64,000 bases of DNA from Nonomuraea endophytica (lineage in GTDB: Bacteria > Actinomycetota > Actinomycetes > Streptosporangiales > Streptosporangiaceae): positions 186,001 to 250,000 of the forward strand of contig NZ_JACHIN010000006.1 in assembly GCF_014203235.1 (NCBI RefSeq), in the 5' to 3' direction. The translations under genes were made by a program, and so were the position numbers. A model generated the notes under the pieces. It saw nothing but the letters and a program-made list of their open reading frames with translations, ran no database searches and had not been told where the DNA came from. Each line of letters starts with the position of its first letter. Within the stretch, counting starts at the first letter, position 1. Shown here piece after piece: positions 57,058-64,000 of the stretch.

Positions 57058-57533
57058 TCAACTTGTCGAAGGATCCGAAGGATGAGCTGGCCCGCGAGCT
57101 GACGGGCGAGCTGTTCGAGCTGAGCATGGCGCTCGACCTCATCGGGAACGCGTCCGCCGGGCAGATCGGGATCAACCAGACCGACCTCATGTGCCTGAAC
57201 CTGCTCGTGCGCCACGGCCCGATGAGCCCCGGCCAGATCGCCGCCGCTCTGGGCCTGACCACGGCCGCGATCAGCGCGATGGCCTCCCGGCTCGAGGCGG
57301 GCGGCTACGCGGCCAGGGAGATCGACCCGAAGGACCGCCGCCGCGTTCTCATGCACGCCTCGCCGCTGGGCGCAGAACGCGCGTTCGGCCTGTTCGACGA
57401 CTTCTTCCTGGCGACCACGGAACTGTTCGGGAGCACCTCGGAGGACGACCTCAGGCGGCTGGCCGACCTCCTCCAGCGTTTCCGCCACCTGCTGACCGAG
57501 CACGCCCAGGCCATCCGCGACCGGCCCAAGTAA
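57051..57533 (+). CDS. MarR-family transcriptional regulator
   Basis: The 160-residue protein has the MarR winged helix: MCLNLLVRHGPMSPGQIAAA, LGLTTAAISAMASRLEAGGY and AREIDPKDRRRVLMHASPLG. The start is uncertain. TTG 57051 has no ribosome-binding site and overlaps the candidate operator, while an in-frame TTG at 57063 is also possible. It diverges from a methyltransferase and membrane protein operon, which it probably represses together with itself. No effector can be inferred. Confidence 0.82.
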   Translation: MSINLSKDPKDELARELTGELFELSMALDLIGNASAGQIGINQTDLMCLNLLVRHGPMSPGQIAAALGLTTAAISAMASRLEAGGYAAREIDPKDRRRVLMHASPLGAERAFGLFDDFFLATTELFGSTSEDDLRRLADLLQRFRHLLTEHAQAIRDRPK

Positions 57534-57543
57534 CGGTCCCGCT

Positions 57544-59043
57544 TCACTCCACGTTCTCGCCCAGTGGGCGGACATGCCGCAGGACCGCAAGGCACAGCGC
57601 GGTCGCCACGACGATGGCGACGCCTCCCACGGCCGAGGCGATGTTCACCCCGGTGGTGAACGCCTCCCGCGCCGCCCCCACGACCCCGGCGGGCACCTCT
57701 CCGGCGACCGACAGCGCGCCGGAAAGGCTGCCGGTCAGGCGGTCGGCGACCTCCGGTGAGGCGTCCGCCGGTGCGGTCATGCCGGCGGTGTACAGGGCGG
57801 TGCTGAGGCTGCCGAGGAGGGCGACGCCGACGGCGAGGCCGAGCTCCTGGACGGTCTCGGACATCGCGGCTGCCGATCCGGACTTCGAGACCGGCGTGGC
57901 GCCGACGACCATGTCGGTGCCCAGGGCGGCGATCGCGCCCAGTCCCAGGTAGATGAAGGCGAACCCGGTCACCACGGCCACCGCGTTGCCGGTGCCGGCC
58001 GTCGCCAGCAGCGCGTACCCGATCACCGACAGGGCGAGAGTGGCGGCCATGACCAGCCCCGGGCGCACCCGCCGGGCGACAAGCGGCGCACCGATGGCGG
58101 CGGCGAACATCGCCAGGGCCGGTGGCCCCATCCACAGCCCCGCGGTGAAGGGGGTGAGGCCTTCGACGAGCTGGAGGTACTGGGTGACCAGGTACATGGT
58201 GCCGCCGACGCCGACGAGCCCGATGAGCAGCACGGTCAGCGCCGCGGAGAAGGCCCGGTTGGCGAACAGGGTGACGTCCAGCAACGGCGAGGTCAGGCCG
58301 CGTTGCCTGCGCACGAAGACCACACCGGCGATCACGCCGGCGGCGAACAGGAGCACCGCGGTCACGTCCACGCCGTCGGCGGCGGCGTGCTTGACGGCGT
58401 AGATGACCGGCAGGATCGCCGCCATGGACAGGGCGACGCTGACCAGGTCCAGCCGCCCCGCCCGCGGGTCGGCGTACTCGGGCAGGAGCGCCTTCGCGCC
58501 GGCCAGGACGACGATCGCGATGGGGACCGCGATCAGGAACGCCGCGCCCCACCAGAACGCGTCGATCAGCGCGCCACCGACCACGGGTCCGGCCGCCATG
58601 CCCAGGGCGAACATCGTGGCCCACACACCGATCGCGACCGCCCGCTGGCGCACGTCGCGGAACATGTTGGAGATCAGCGACAGCGTCGAGGGCATCAGCG
58701 TCGCCCCCGCGACGCCCAGCAGCGCTCGGGCCAGGATCAGCAGCTCGGCGCTGGGGGCGAAGGCGGCGAACACCGACACGAGCGCGAAGGCCGTCATCCC
58801 GATCACCAGGAGGCGGCGCCGGCCGATCCGGTCGCCCAGCGTTCCCATCGTGATGAGGAGGCCGGCGATGAGGAACCCGTAGGCGTCCATGATCCACAAT
58901 GTCTGCGTCGCCGACGGGTCCAGCGCTCCGGCCATGCTCGGCAGCACCAGGTACAGCACGGTGACGTCCAGGCCCAGCAGCACAGTGGGCAGCGCCAGCA
59001 GCGCCAGGCCTGCCCACTCGCGCGCTCCGGCGACCTCTGACAT
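57544..59043 (-). CDS. MFS drug exporter, DHA2 family (14 helices)
   Basis: The 499-residue protein opens with helix ALLALPTVLLGLDVTVLYLV, has motif A in GTLGDRIGRRRLLVIGMTAF, motif C-like GVAGATLMPSTLSLISNMFR and 14 membrane helices, ending near AVGGVAIVVATALCLAVLRH. This is the DHA2 (EmrB/QacA) order of proton-driven multidrug exporters. ATG 59043 has GGAGGAGGA upstream. It is divergent from a TetR gene and its promoter lies within the 43-bp palindrome at 59061-59103, so repression by that TetR is very likely. Confidence 0.92.
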   Translation of the reverse strand: MSEVAGAREWAGLALLALPTVLLGLDVTVLYLVLPSMAGALDPSATQTLWIMDAYGFLIAGLLITMGTLGDRIGRRRLLVIGMTAFALVSVFAAFAPSAELLILARALLGVAGATLMPSTLSLISNMFRDVRQRAVAIGVWATMFALGMAAGPVVGGALIDAFWWGAAFLIAVPIAIVVLAGAKALLPEYADPRAGRLDLVSVALSMAAILPVIYAVKHAAADGVDVTAVLLFAAGVIAGVVFVRRQRGLTSPLLDVTLFANRAFSAALTVLLIGLVGVGGTMYLVTQYLQLVEGLTPFTAGLWMGPPALAMFAAAIGAPLVARRVRPGLVMAATLALSVIGYALLATAGTGNAVAVVTGFAFIYLGLGAIAALGTDMVVGATPVSKSGSAAAMSETVQELGLAVGVALLGSLSTALYTAGMTAPADASPEVADRLTGSLSGALSVAGEVPAGVVGAAREAFTTGVNIASAVGGVAIVVATALCLAVLRHVRPLGENVE

Positions 59044-59060
59044 ACGTCCTCCTCCAGCTA

Positions 59061-59103
59061 GATATTTGAACGATAGTACAAGTAGTACTATCGTTCAAAT
59101 ATC
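59061..59103. promoter_or_regulatory. 43-bp symmetric operator-promoter between the MFS and TetR genes
   Basis: Two perfect 19-bp arms (GATATTTGAACGATAGTAC and its complement) flank a 5-bp centre. Because of the symmetry, both strands read TTGAAC-N17-TATCGT, a sigma70-type promoter in each direction. The leftward one ends about 20 bp before the MFS ribosome-binding site and start. Confidence 0.75.
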
Positions 59104-59144
59104 CGGATCGGTATCGCGGTACCGGTTTTTGGTACAGTACGGCC

Positions 59145-59750
59145 ATGGTGGTTCGAGAACGAGGCAGAGGCCGGGCCCGTGGGCGGCGGCAGGATGTGCT
59201 GGGGCACGTGGTCGAGGTGATGATCGAGCGCGGGTTCCATCAGACGCGGTTCAAGGACGTGGCCGAGGCCAGTGGCGTGGCGATCAGCACGTTGCAGGTG
59301 TACTTCAGCACGCGCGAGGACATGCTGGTCGAGGCGCTGCGCACGTCCACCCGGGCGGAGGTGGACTCGATGCGGGCGGAGGTCGGCGAACTGACCGACC
59401 CGTGGGATCAGCTGGCCGGGCTGGTAGATCGGGGCTTCGCGACGCCGGTGCCGGTGTGGCGGATGCTGATGGAGTTCTGGACGGCGGCGGCCTACGACGA
59501 AGCGCTCCGCGCGGACAGTCACCAGTTGCAGGCGAGCTATCGCGCGCCCTTCGAGGCCGTGCTGAACGCGGGAATCGAGAGCGGGGCGTTCCGGACCCGG
59601 CACGAGGTCGCGGTGATCACCGATCTGATCGTCACCACGCTGGACGGCCTGCTCTATCCCAGGGTGCTCGCTCAGCCGCAGCCGGCCGTACAGGATCTGC
59701 GAGACCTTCTGCTGGACCAGCTTCGCGTGACGCTCGGGGTGGCTCGATGA
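59145..59750 (+). CDS. TetR-family transcriptional regulator
   Basis: The 201-residue protein has the TetR helix-turn-helix in RFKDVAEASGVAISTLQVYF and a helical C-terminal domain ending LLYPRVLAQPQPAVQDLRDL. No ribosome-binding site precedes ATG 59145, but TACAGT ends seven bases before it, so a leaderless transcript is possible. The stop overlaps the lipase start by four bases (ATGA). It faces the DHA2 exporter gene across a 43-bp palindrome, the standard arrangement for a drug-responsive repressor and its exporter. Confidence 0.88.
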   Translation: MVVRERGRGRARGRRQDVLGHVVEVMIERGFHQTRFKDVAEASGVAISTLQVYFSTREDMLVEALRTSTRAEVDSMRAEVGELTDPWDQLAGLVDRGFATPVPVWRMLMEFWTAAAYDEALRADSHQLQASYRAPFEAVLNAGIESGAFRTRHEVAVITDLIVTTLDGLLYPRVLAQPQPAVQDLRDLLLDQLRVTLGVAR

Positions 59751-60853
59751 GAACGATGATGGTCGCCCTCCTGCTGGCCGCGCTGCTCACGGCACCGGCC
59801 CGACCTGCCATGGCCGCCGGTGGCACGCTGCTGGAAAGCCGCCCCATCGCCGTGTCCGGCGAGCTGGCCGCCGCCGGTGCTTCGGGGTTTCGTGTCCGGT
59901 ATCTGTCCACCTCACCGGAAGGTCGCCGGATCGAAGTGACGGGCGTGGTGTTCCTGCCATCGGGAACGGCTCCGCCGGGCGGCCGGCGGGTCGTCTCCTG
60001 GGCGCACGGCACCACGGGTGTCAGCGATCGCTGCAGCCCGTCGCGTGACCGTGAGCTCGGCGGCTATGGCTATCCCGGTTACCTCGCCGGGTTCGTGCGC
60101 AGGGGTTACGTGGTCGCCGCGACCGACTACGAGGGGCTGGGAACGCCGGGCGTACACCCTTATCTGATCGCCGAGAGCCAGGCCCGTTCGGTCGTGGACG
60201 CGGTCCGGGCCGCCAGAGACCTGAGCCCCGACGTCTCCCGGGTGTGGCTGACGGTGGGGCACTCCCAGGGCGGGCACGCGGCCATGGCGGCCGGTGAGAT
60301 CGCCGCCGGGTATGGCAGGGGGCTGGACTTCCGGGGGACGGTCGCGCTCGCCCCGATCACCGACAACCGGCCGTATGTGGACCAGCTGTCTCGGCTGCAG
60401 CCCTTCGACCACGGCTACTACATGGCGATCCTGGCCGGGCTGTCCGCCCGGCATCGCGGTCTGCGCCTGGCGGACTATCTCGGGCCCCGGGCCCGCCGCG
60501 AGTACCCGCGCGTTCACACCACGTGCATGACGGAACTGACGAACCGGCTCATCAAGCTGAACCTGCCGGGCACCGAGTTCACCCCGGCCACCGGCACCGC
60601 GGCCGCGAAGCTGCGCGGGTGGCTCGGCGACAACGCGGTCCCCCGCGCGCGCTCCACGGCGCCGATGCTGGTCACGCAGGGACTCACCGACGTCCTCGTG
60701 TCACCGGCGCAGACCGCGAAAGCCGCCGAGCGCGCCCAGGCACTCGGCACGCCCGCGAAACTGATCACCTACCCCGGCGTCGACCACTTCCAGATCATCC
60801 AGTCGTCGGCCCCGGACGTCCTGCGCTGGATCGACGCCCGGCTGCGCCGTTGA
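59747..60853 (+). CDS. Secreted lipase / alpha/beta hydrolase (LIP family)
   Basis: The 368-residue protein has a signal peptide (MRTMMVALLLAALLTAPARP, cleavage near AMA) and a secretory lipase fold: RRVVSWAHGTTGVSDRCSPS, YVVAATDYEGLGTPGVHPYL, the nucleophile elbow VGHSQGGHAAMAAGE, ARSTAPMLVTQGLTDVLVSP for the acid and GVDHFQIIQSSAP for the catalytic His. This order matches the LIP (PF03583-type) secretory lipases. It is co-transcribed with the TetR gene, which probably controls it. Confidence 0.88.
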   Translation: MRTMMVALLLAALLTAPARPAMAAGGTLLESRPIAVSGELAAAGASGFRVRYLSTSPEGRRIEVTGVVFLPSGTAPPGGRRVVSWAHGTTGVSDRCSPSRDRELGGYGYPGYLAGFVRRGYVVAATDYEGLGTPGVHPYLIAESQARSVVDAVRAARDLSPDVSRVWLTVGHSQGGHAAMAAGEIAAGYGRGLDFRGTVALAPITDNRPYVDQLSRLQPFDHGYYMAILAGLSARHRGLRLADYLGPRARREYPRVHTTCMTELTNRLIKLNLPGTEFTPATGTAAAKLRGWLGDNAVPRARSTAPMLVTQGLTDVLVSPAQTAKAAERAQALGTPAKLITYPGVDHFQIIQSSAPDVLRWIDARLRR

Positions 60854-60895
60854 TCCACCGAGGGTGGAGCCCACCCTCGGGGCCGTGAAGACATG

Positions 60896-61099
60896 TCAGG
60901 AAGGAACGATGTTCTCCGCCTGGAGGCCGCGCTGCCCCTGGACGATGTCGAAGGAGACCTTCTGGCCTTCCTGCAGCTCCCGGTAACCCTGGGCGGCGAT
61001 GTTGGAGAAGTGCGCGAAGACGTCGTCGCCGCCGCCGTCCTGCTCGATGAAGCCGAAACCCTTTTCGGCGTTGAACCACTTCACGGTGCCTGTTGCCAT
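60896..61099 (-). CDS. Cold-shock domain protein (CspA family)
   Basis: The 67-residue protein is a complete cold-shock OB-fold: TGTVKWFNAEKGFGFIEQDG (RNP1 KGFGFI), DVFAHFSNIAAQG (RNP2 DVFAHF) and VSFDIVQGQRGLQAENIVPS. These proteins bind single-stranded RNA and DNA as chaperones or antiterminators. Start ATG 61099 begins the standard MATGTVKWF sequence; the in-frame extension to 61159 is upstream leader. It is monocistronic, with about 180 bp upstream before the GNAT gene. Confidence 0.95.
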   Translation of the reverse strand: MATGTVKWFNAEKGFGFIEQDGGGDDVFAHFSNIAAQGYRELQEGQKVSFDIVQGQRGLQAENIVPS

Positions 61100-61282
61100 G
61101 CCAGCTCCTAAGACTCGCGGGTGGAGAAGGATCCCGCGGTCGCGGAAGCCGATGATCACCCTGGCCCTGCGCGGGGAACGACCATCACCCCCCGCGGGCC
61201 ATGACTATTTTCTTCAGCAAGAAGATACCCCAGAGTGGCGGATCAGCTACACGACGCGACGGCGTGGCCGTACACCCGCTTG

Positions 61283-61822
61283 TCAGGAAGAGTTCGGCTT
61301 CCACTCGTGGGCCAGCAGCCCGAGCAGCACCTCGTCCACGAACGTGCCCATCACCCAGGCCGAGGAACGCAGCACGCCCTCGCGGACGAAGCCGTTGCGC
61401 TCGGCGGAGCCCAGCATCGCGGCGTTGTCCGCCAGCGTCTCGATCTGCAGCCGCTGCAGACCGCGCACGACGAAACCGTAGTGGCACAGGACCGCGACCA
61501 CGTCGGTGCCGTAGCCCTTGCCCCGGGCCGCCGGAAGCAGCCCCAGCCCGATGTGCGCGGACCGGCTGTGGTTGTCGATGCCCCAGAACGTCGCGGTGCC
61601 GACCAGCGTGCCACCGTCCAGCTCGATCACGGAGAACTGGACGAGCGCCGGATCGTCGTCGGTCACCACGAGCCGTGAATCCTGCGCGCCGGGCTTCACC
61701 GGCCGCCACGGCCGGCTCTCGGCCCGCGAGGAGTTGACCACGTCGTCGTAGAGCTCGGTCCGCAGGATCGGGATGTCTTCGTCGTGCCGTGCCCTGAGCC
61801 CGACCTTGTTGCCCTTTAGCAT
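61283..61822 (-). CDS. GNAT-family N-acetyltransferase (RimJ/RimL-like)
   Basis: The 179-residue protein shows VGLRARHDEDIPILRTELYD at the start, the acetyl-CoA loop in LLPAARGKGYGTDVVAVLCH (RGKGYG) and LADNAAMLGSAERNGFVREG. It is a RimJ/RimL-like acetyltransferase; the substrate may be a ribosomal protein N-terminus or a small molecule. Nothing nearby indicates the partner. Confidence 0.82.
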   Translation of the reverse strand: MLKGNKVGLRARHDEDIPILRTELYDDVVNSSRAESRPWRPVKPGAQDSRLVVTDDDPALVQFSVIELDGGTLVGTATFWGIDNHSRSAHIGLGLLPAARGKGYGTDVVAVLCHYGFVVRGLQRLQIETLADNAAMLGSAERNGFVREGVLRSSAWVMGTFVDEVLLGLLAHEWKPNSS

Positions 61823-62017
61823 GCAAGCTTCCTATCCGACCGCGCTGACCGGCGGCAAATCGGTCAGGAACGGAAGGTGTCGACGACGTCGTCCCGGTGA
61901 TCTGCGCCGCGGTCTGAACGGGCGCCGACATGGCCGCCAAGCCCAGCAGGCCGGCCATCGTCGATCTCCAGCCGGAGAGTCGATCTGAGGGCTACGATCG
62001 GGCTGGAGCCCTGGGAG

Positions 62018-63937
62018 GTGCGCCCGCTGAACTTGAACGTACCCACCGGCCCGCGTTCCGCCGCCCTGGGCGGGGCCAACTCCGGCATTATCATCACCGG
62101 AGACGGCGCCCAGCTCGGCACCTCCGCCCTGCCGCTCCCCCGCCCCGGCGACGTGCCGGCGCCGCGCAGGCTGAGCAACCTCACCAAGCCGCCGGCCCTC
62201 GACTTCGTCGGCCGCGCCGACGCGCTCGCCACGCTCGGCACCGCGCTGACCGGCGCGGCCTCGGTCGTCGTCTCCCAGGTCGTCTACGGCCTGGGCGGCG
62301 TCGGCAAGAGCGAACTGGCCCTGCAGTACGCCACGGCCAACCGCGAGCACTACCGCGTCATCTGGTGGATCACCGCCGAGTCGCCCGAGCAGATCGAGGC
62401 CGGCCTGGCCCAGCTCACCCGTTTCCTCGTGCCCGAGCACCCGGTCGAGGTGCCCACCCGCCAGGCCGCCGTCTGGGCCAAGGCCTGGCTGCTGGAGCAC
62501 GACGGCTGGCTGCTGGTCCTGGACAACGTGCACAACCCCGCCCAGGTACGCGACCTCCTGGCCCAGATGCGCGGCCACATCATCGTCACCACGCGGCGCG
62601 ACCTGGGCGCGCGGGCCTGGCGGGTACGTGAGCTCATCGCCCTGGACGTGCTGTCCCTGGAGTCGGCCACCGACCTGCTCATGCTCAGCGCGGCCGGCGG
62701 CAAGGACCGCGAACCCGCCACCCGCCTGGCCGCGGCGCTCGGCTGTCTGCCCCTCGCCATCGAACAGGCCGGCGCCTACATCGAGGAAACCCACGGCGAC
62801 GTCGCCGCGTACCTCACCAAACTGGACGAGACCTTCGACCTCTACGCGCCCGTGGCGCACCGCGGCGACCCCGAGCAGACCATCTCGAAGATCTGGCGGA
62901 TCAGCATGCGGGAGGTCGAGCAGACCAGCCCCACCGCGCTGGCGCTTCTGCGTGCGTTGTCGTGCTTCGCCCCCGACGACATCCCGCTCACGCTGTTCGA
63001 CGAGGCGGCCCTGCGCGACCTGGCGCTGCTGGCGTCCTACAGCCTGGTCAAGCGCAGCGCGGGCGGCGTCGCCATCCACCGGCTGGTGCAGAGCGCGGTA
63101 CGCGCGGAGGCCAGGGACGCCCACCTCCTCGACGCGGCGGCCAGGGACGCGCTGTCCATGCTGCTCACGCGGCTGCCCGAGCGCCGCGCCTTCGCCCTCG
63201 ACGAGTGGCCGGACGGCCTGTCGCTGCATCCGCACGCGGTCGCCGTGGCCTCGCTGATGCCGGTGCACAAGACTTCGATGTCGCTGGGCAGGCTCCTTCG
63301 CGACACCAGCCGCCTGCTCAACCTGCACGCCCGGTTCAAGGAGGCGTTCCCGCTGGCCGAGCGGGCGCTGACGCTCGCCGAGGACCGTTTCGGCCCCGAC
63401 CATCCCGCGCTGATCGGCTTCCTGACCAACCTCGCGGCCACGCTCAGCGGCCTGCGCAGGGACGACGCCCTGCAGCACGCCGTGCGCGCCGTCGCCATCG
63501 CCGAGGCCTCGCTCGGCCCCGGCCACCGCGACCTGGCGCCTCGGGTCGGCAACCTGGCCGCCGTCTACATCGACCTCGGGCGCGCCGCCGACGCGCTGCC
63601 GATGGCCCGCCGCGCGCTGGCCATCGCGACCGTGACGCTGCCGCCCGGCCACCCCGACCTCGGCCGCCACCTGGGCAACCTGGCCGCCGCGCTGGCCGGC
63701 GTGGGCGATCACGAGCAGGCGCTCGCGCTGGAACTCCAGGCGCTGGACCTCACCGAGCGCGCCCTGGCCGCCGACAATCCCGAGTTGGTGGTACGGCTCG
63801 GCAACCTGGCCCTGGCCCACCACGCGGTCGGCGACACCCGCCAGGCCGCCGCATGCGCCGCCCGCGCGGTGACCCTCGCCACCCGCATACTCGGCCCCCG
63901 CCACCCCACGACCGACTGGGCCCGGCACCTCCCGTGA
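62018..63937 (+). CDS. NB-ARC/TPR protein (NLR-like STAND ATPase)
   Basis: The 639-residue protein has Walker A GLGGVGKSELAL (91-102), Walker B WLLVLDNVHNP (164-173), a GLPL-type GCLPLAIEQAGAY (242-254), a winged-helix segment, and from about 430 to the end TPR repeats of the LTLAEDRFGPDHPALIGFLT type. Such STAND proteins sense a ligand with their repeats and oligomerise; several bacterial ones act in phage defence. Residues 18-31 (LGGANSGIIITGDG) form a short glycine-rich motif like amyloid signalling sequences. No effector domain is attached, so a separate partner would be needed. GTG 62018 has GGAG directly against it. No defence gene is adjacent within the window. Confidence 0.85.
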   Translation: MRPLNLNVPTGPRSAALGGANSGIIITGDGAQLGTSALPLPRPGDVPAPRRLSNLTKPPALDFVGRADALATLGTALTGAASVVVSQVVYGLGGVGKSELALQYATANREHYRVIWWITAESPEQIEAGLAQLTRFLVPEHPVEVPTRQAAVWAKAWLLEHDGWLLVLDNVHNPAQVRDLLAQMRGHIIVTTRRDLGARAWRVRELIALDVLSLESATDLLMLSAAGGKDREPATRLAAALGCLPLAIEQAGAYIEETHGDVAAYLTKLDETFDLYAPVAHRGDPEQTISKIWRISMREVEQTSPTALALLRALSCFAPDDIPLTLFDEAALRDLALLASYSLVKRSAGGVAIHRLVQSAVRAEARDAHLLDAAARDALSMLLTRLPERRAFALDEWPDGLSLHPHAVAVASLMPVHKTSMSLGRLLRDTSRLLNLHARFKEAFPLAERALTLAEDRFGPDHPALIGFLTNLAATLSGLRRDDALQHAVRAVAIAEASLGPGHRDLAPRVGNLAAVYIDLGRAADALPMARRALAIATVTLPPGHPDLGRHLGNLAAALAGVGDHEQALALELQALDLTERALAADNPELVVRLGNLALAHHAVGDTRQAAACAARAVTLATRILGPRHPTTDWARHLP

Positions 63938-64000
63938 GGTCGCGGGGGCGGAGGTCAGGCCGGACGTACGCTCGATCACCTCGCCGGGCAGGCCGTAGCC

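Noticed and set aside
61823..62017. Small leftward peptide starting MAGLLGLAAMSAPVQTAAQI
   Set aside because: It resembles a signal sequence but continues without a natural end through the GNAT gene in another frame, and has no ribosome-binding site.
61832..63979. A 715-codon leftward frame antisense to the NB-ARC/TPR gene
   Set aside because: It is a low-complexity shadow rich in Gly, Arg and Ala with no motif, while the opposite strand codes for clear Walker and TPR motifs.
63938..64000. 3' end of a leftward LacI-type gene at the right edge
   Set aside because: The complement reads LPGEVIERTSG, which loosely resembles a LacI ending, but the frame has no stop there and runs on antisense through the NB-ARC gene. 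Too little sequence is present to call a gene.
1..64000. CRISPR arrays, tRNA or rRNA genes, complete insertion sequences
   Set aside because: I looked for regularly spaced repeats with unique spacers, cloverleaf-type sequences and transposase motifs (DDE or Tyr/Ser recombinase) and found none; the repeats present have other structures.

Overview
The window is chromosomal DNA of a high-GC actinomycete. Almost every third codon position is G or C, GTG starts and 4-base ATGA/GTGA overlaps are common, and LacI, GntR, TetR and ECF-sigma regulators are dense. Gene content (F420-type LLM oxidoreductase, SigJ-like ECF41, an NB-ARC/TPR protein, a class II lanthipeptide locus) fits Streptosporangiales or a relative such as Nonomuraea, but no rRNA or other marker fixes the taxon. 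No tRNA, rRNA, CRISPR array, complete insertion sequence or origin was seen.

Layout. 1-2.2 kb: a partial squalene-cyclase-like gene, a small secreted protein, an XRE regulator with its membrane partner, a winged-helix regulator and a STAS protein. 2.2-6 kb: an agmatinase-family gene, its LysR regulator (carrying a 24-bp coding minisatellite) and a PAF-acetylhydrolase-like membrane protein; the same inverted repeat lies in front of both lysR and the agmatinase gene. 6-10.2 kb: an AbrB-type regulator with an alpha/beta hydrolase, an MFS remnant, an AraC/SDR divergent pair and a GNAT enzyme. 10.2-22 kb: a catabolic block. A NitT/TauT-type ABC transporter with an ACMSD-like amidohydrolase is read leftward. 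Two LacI regulators follow, then a Gfo/Idh/MocA dehydrogenase divergent from an SDR - CoA-transferase - enoyl-CoA hydratase - shikimate-dehydrogenase-like operon. Each LacI gene has a plausible set of palindromic operators nearby, which suggests uptake and CoA-dependent breakdown of a cyclic acid or cyclitol.

22-31.7 kb: RibD/DHFR-like reductase, an ECF sigma with a CU044_5270-type partner, a secreted protein plus HutC-type GntR regulator behind a DasR-like site, a decayed propeller/TPR gene, a TetR with two small membrane proteins, an ECF41 sigma with a VOC protein and a matching promoter, and a secreted S1 protease with ricin-type lectin domain behind a perfect LacI-type palindrome. 31.7-40.1 kb: ALDH/AraC/SDR genes and a GntR - ABC - S41 protease - lipoprotein hydrolase operon, then threonine ammonia-lyase.

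41.3-49.5 kb is the standout: a compact class II lanthipeptide cluster. It holds a 62-residue precursor (LanA), a 938-residue LanM, an ABC exporter and a berberine-bridge-type flavoprotein oxidase in one leftward operon, divergent from a NarL-type response regulator whose 3' end overlaps a convergent histidine kinase. 49.6-64 kb: a tetR/MFS deletion scar, LLM oxidoreductase, a GH5-like secreted glycosidase divergent from two polysaccharide glycosyltransferases, a methyltransferase/MarR pair, an MFS/TetR pair separated by a 43-bp symmetric operator-promoter, a secreted lipase, a cold-shock protein, a GNAT enzyme and an NB-ARC/TPR (NLR-like) protein with an N-terminal motif resembling amyloid signalling sequences.
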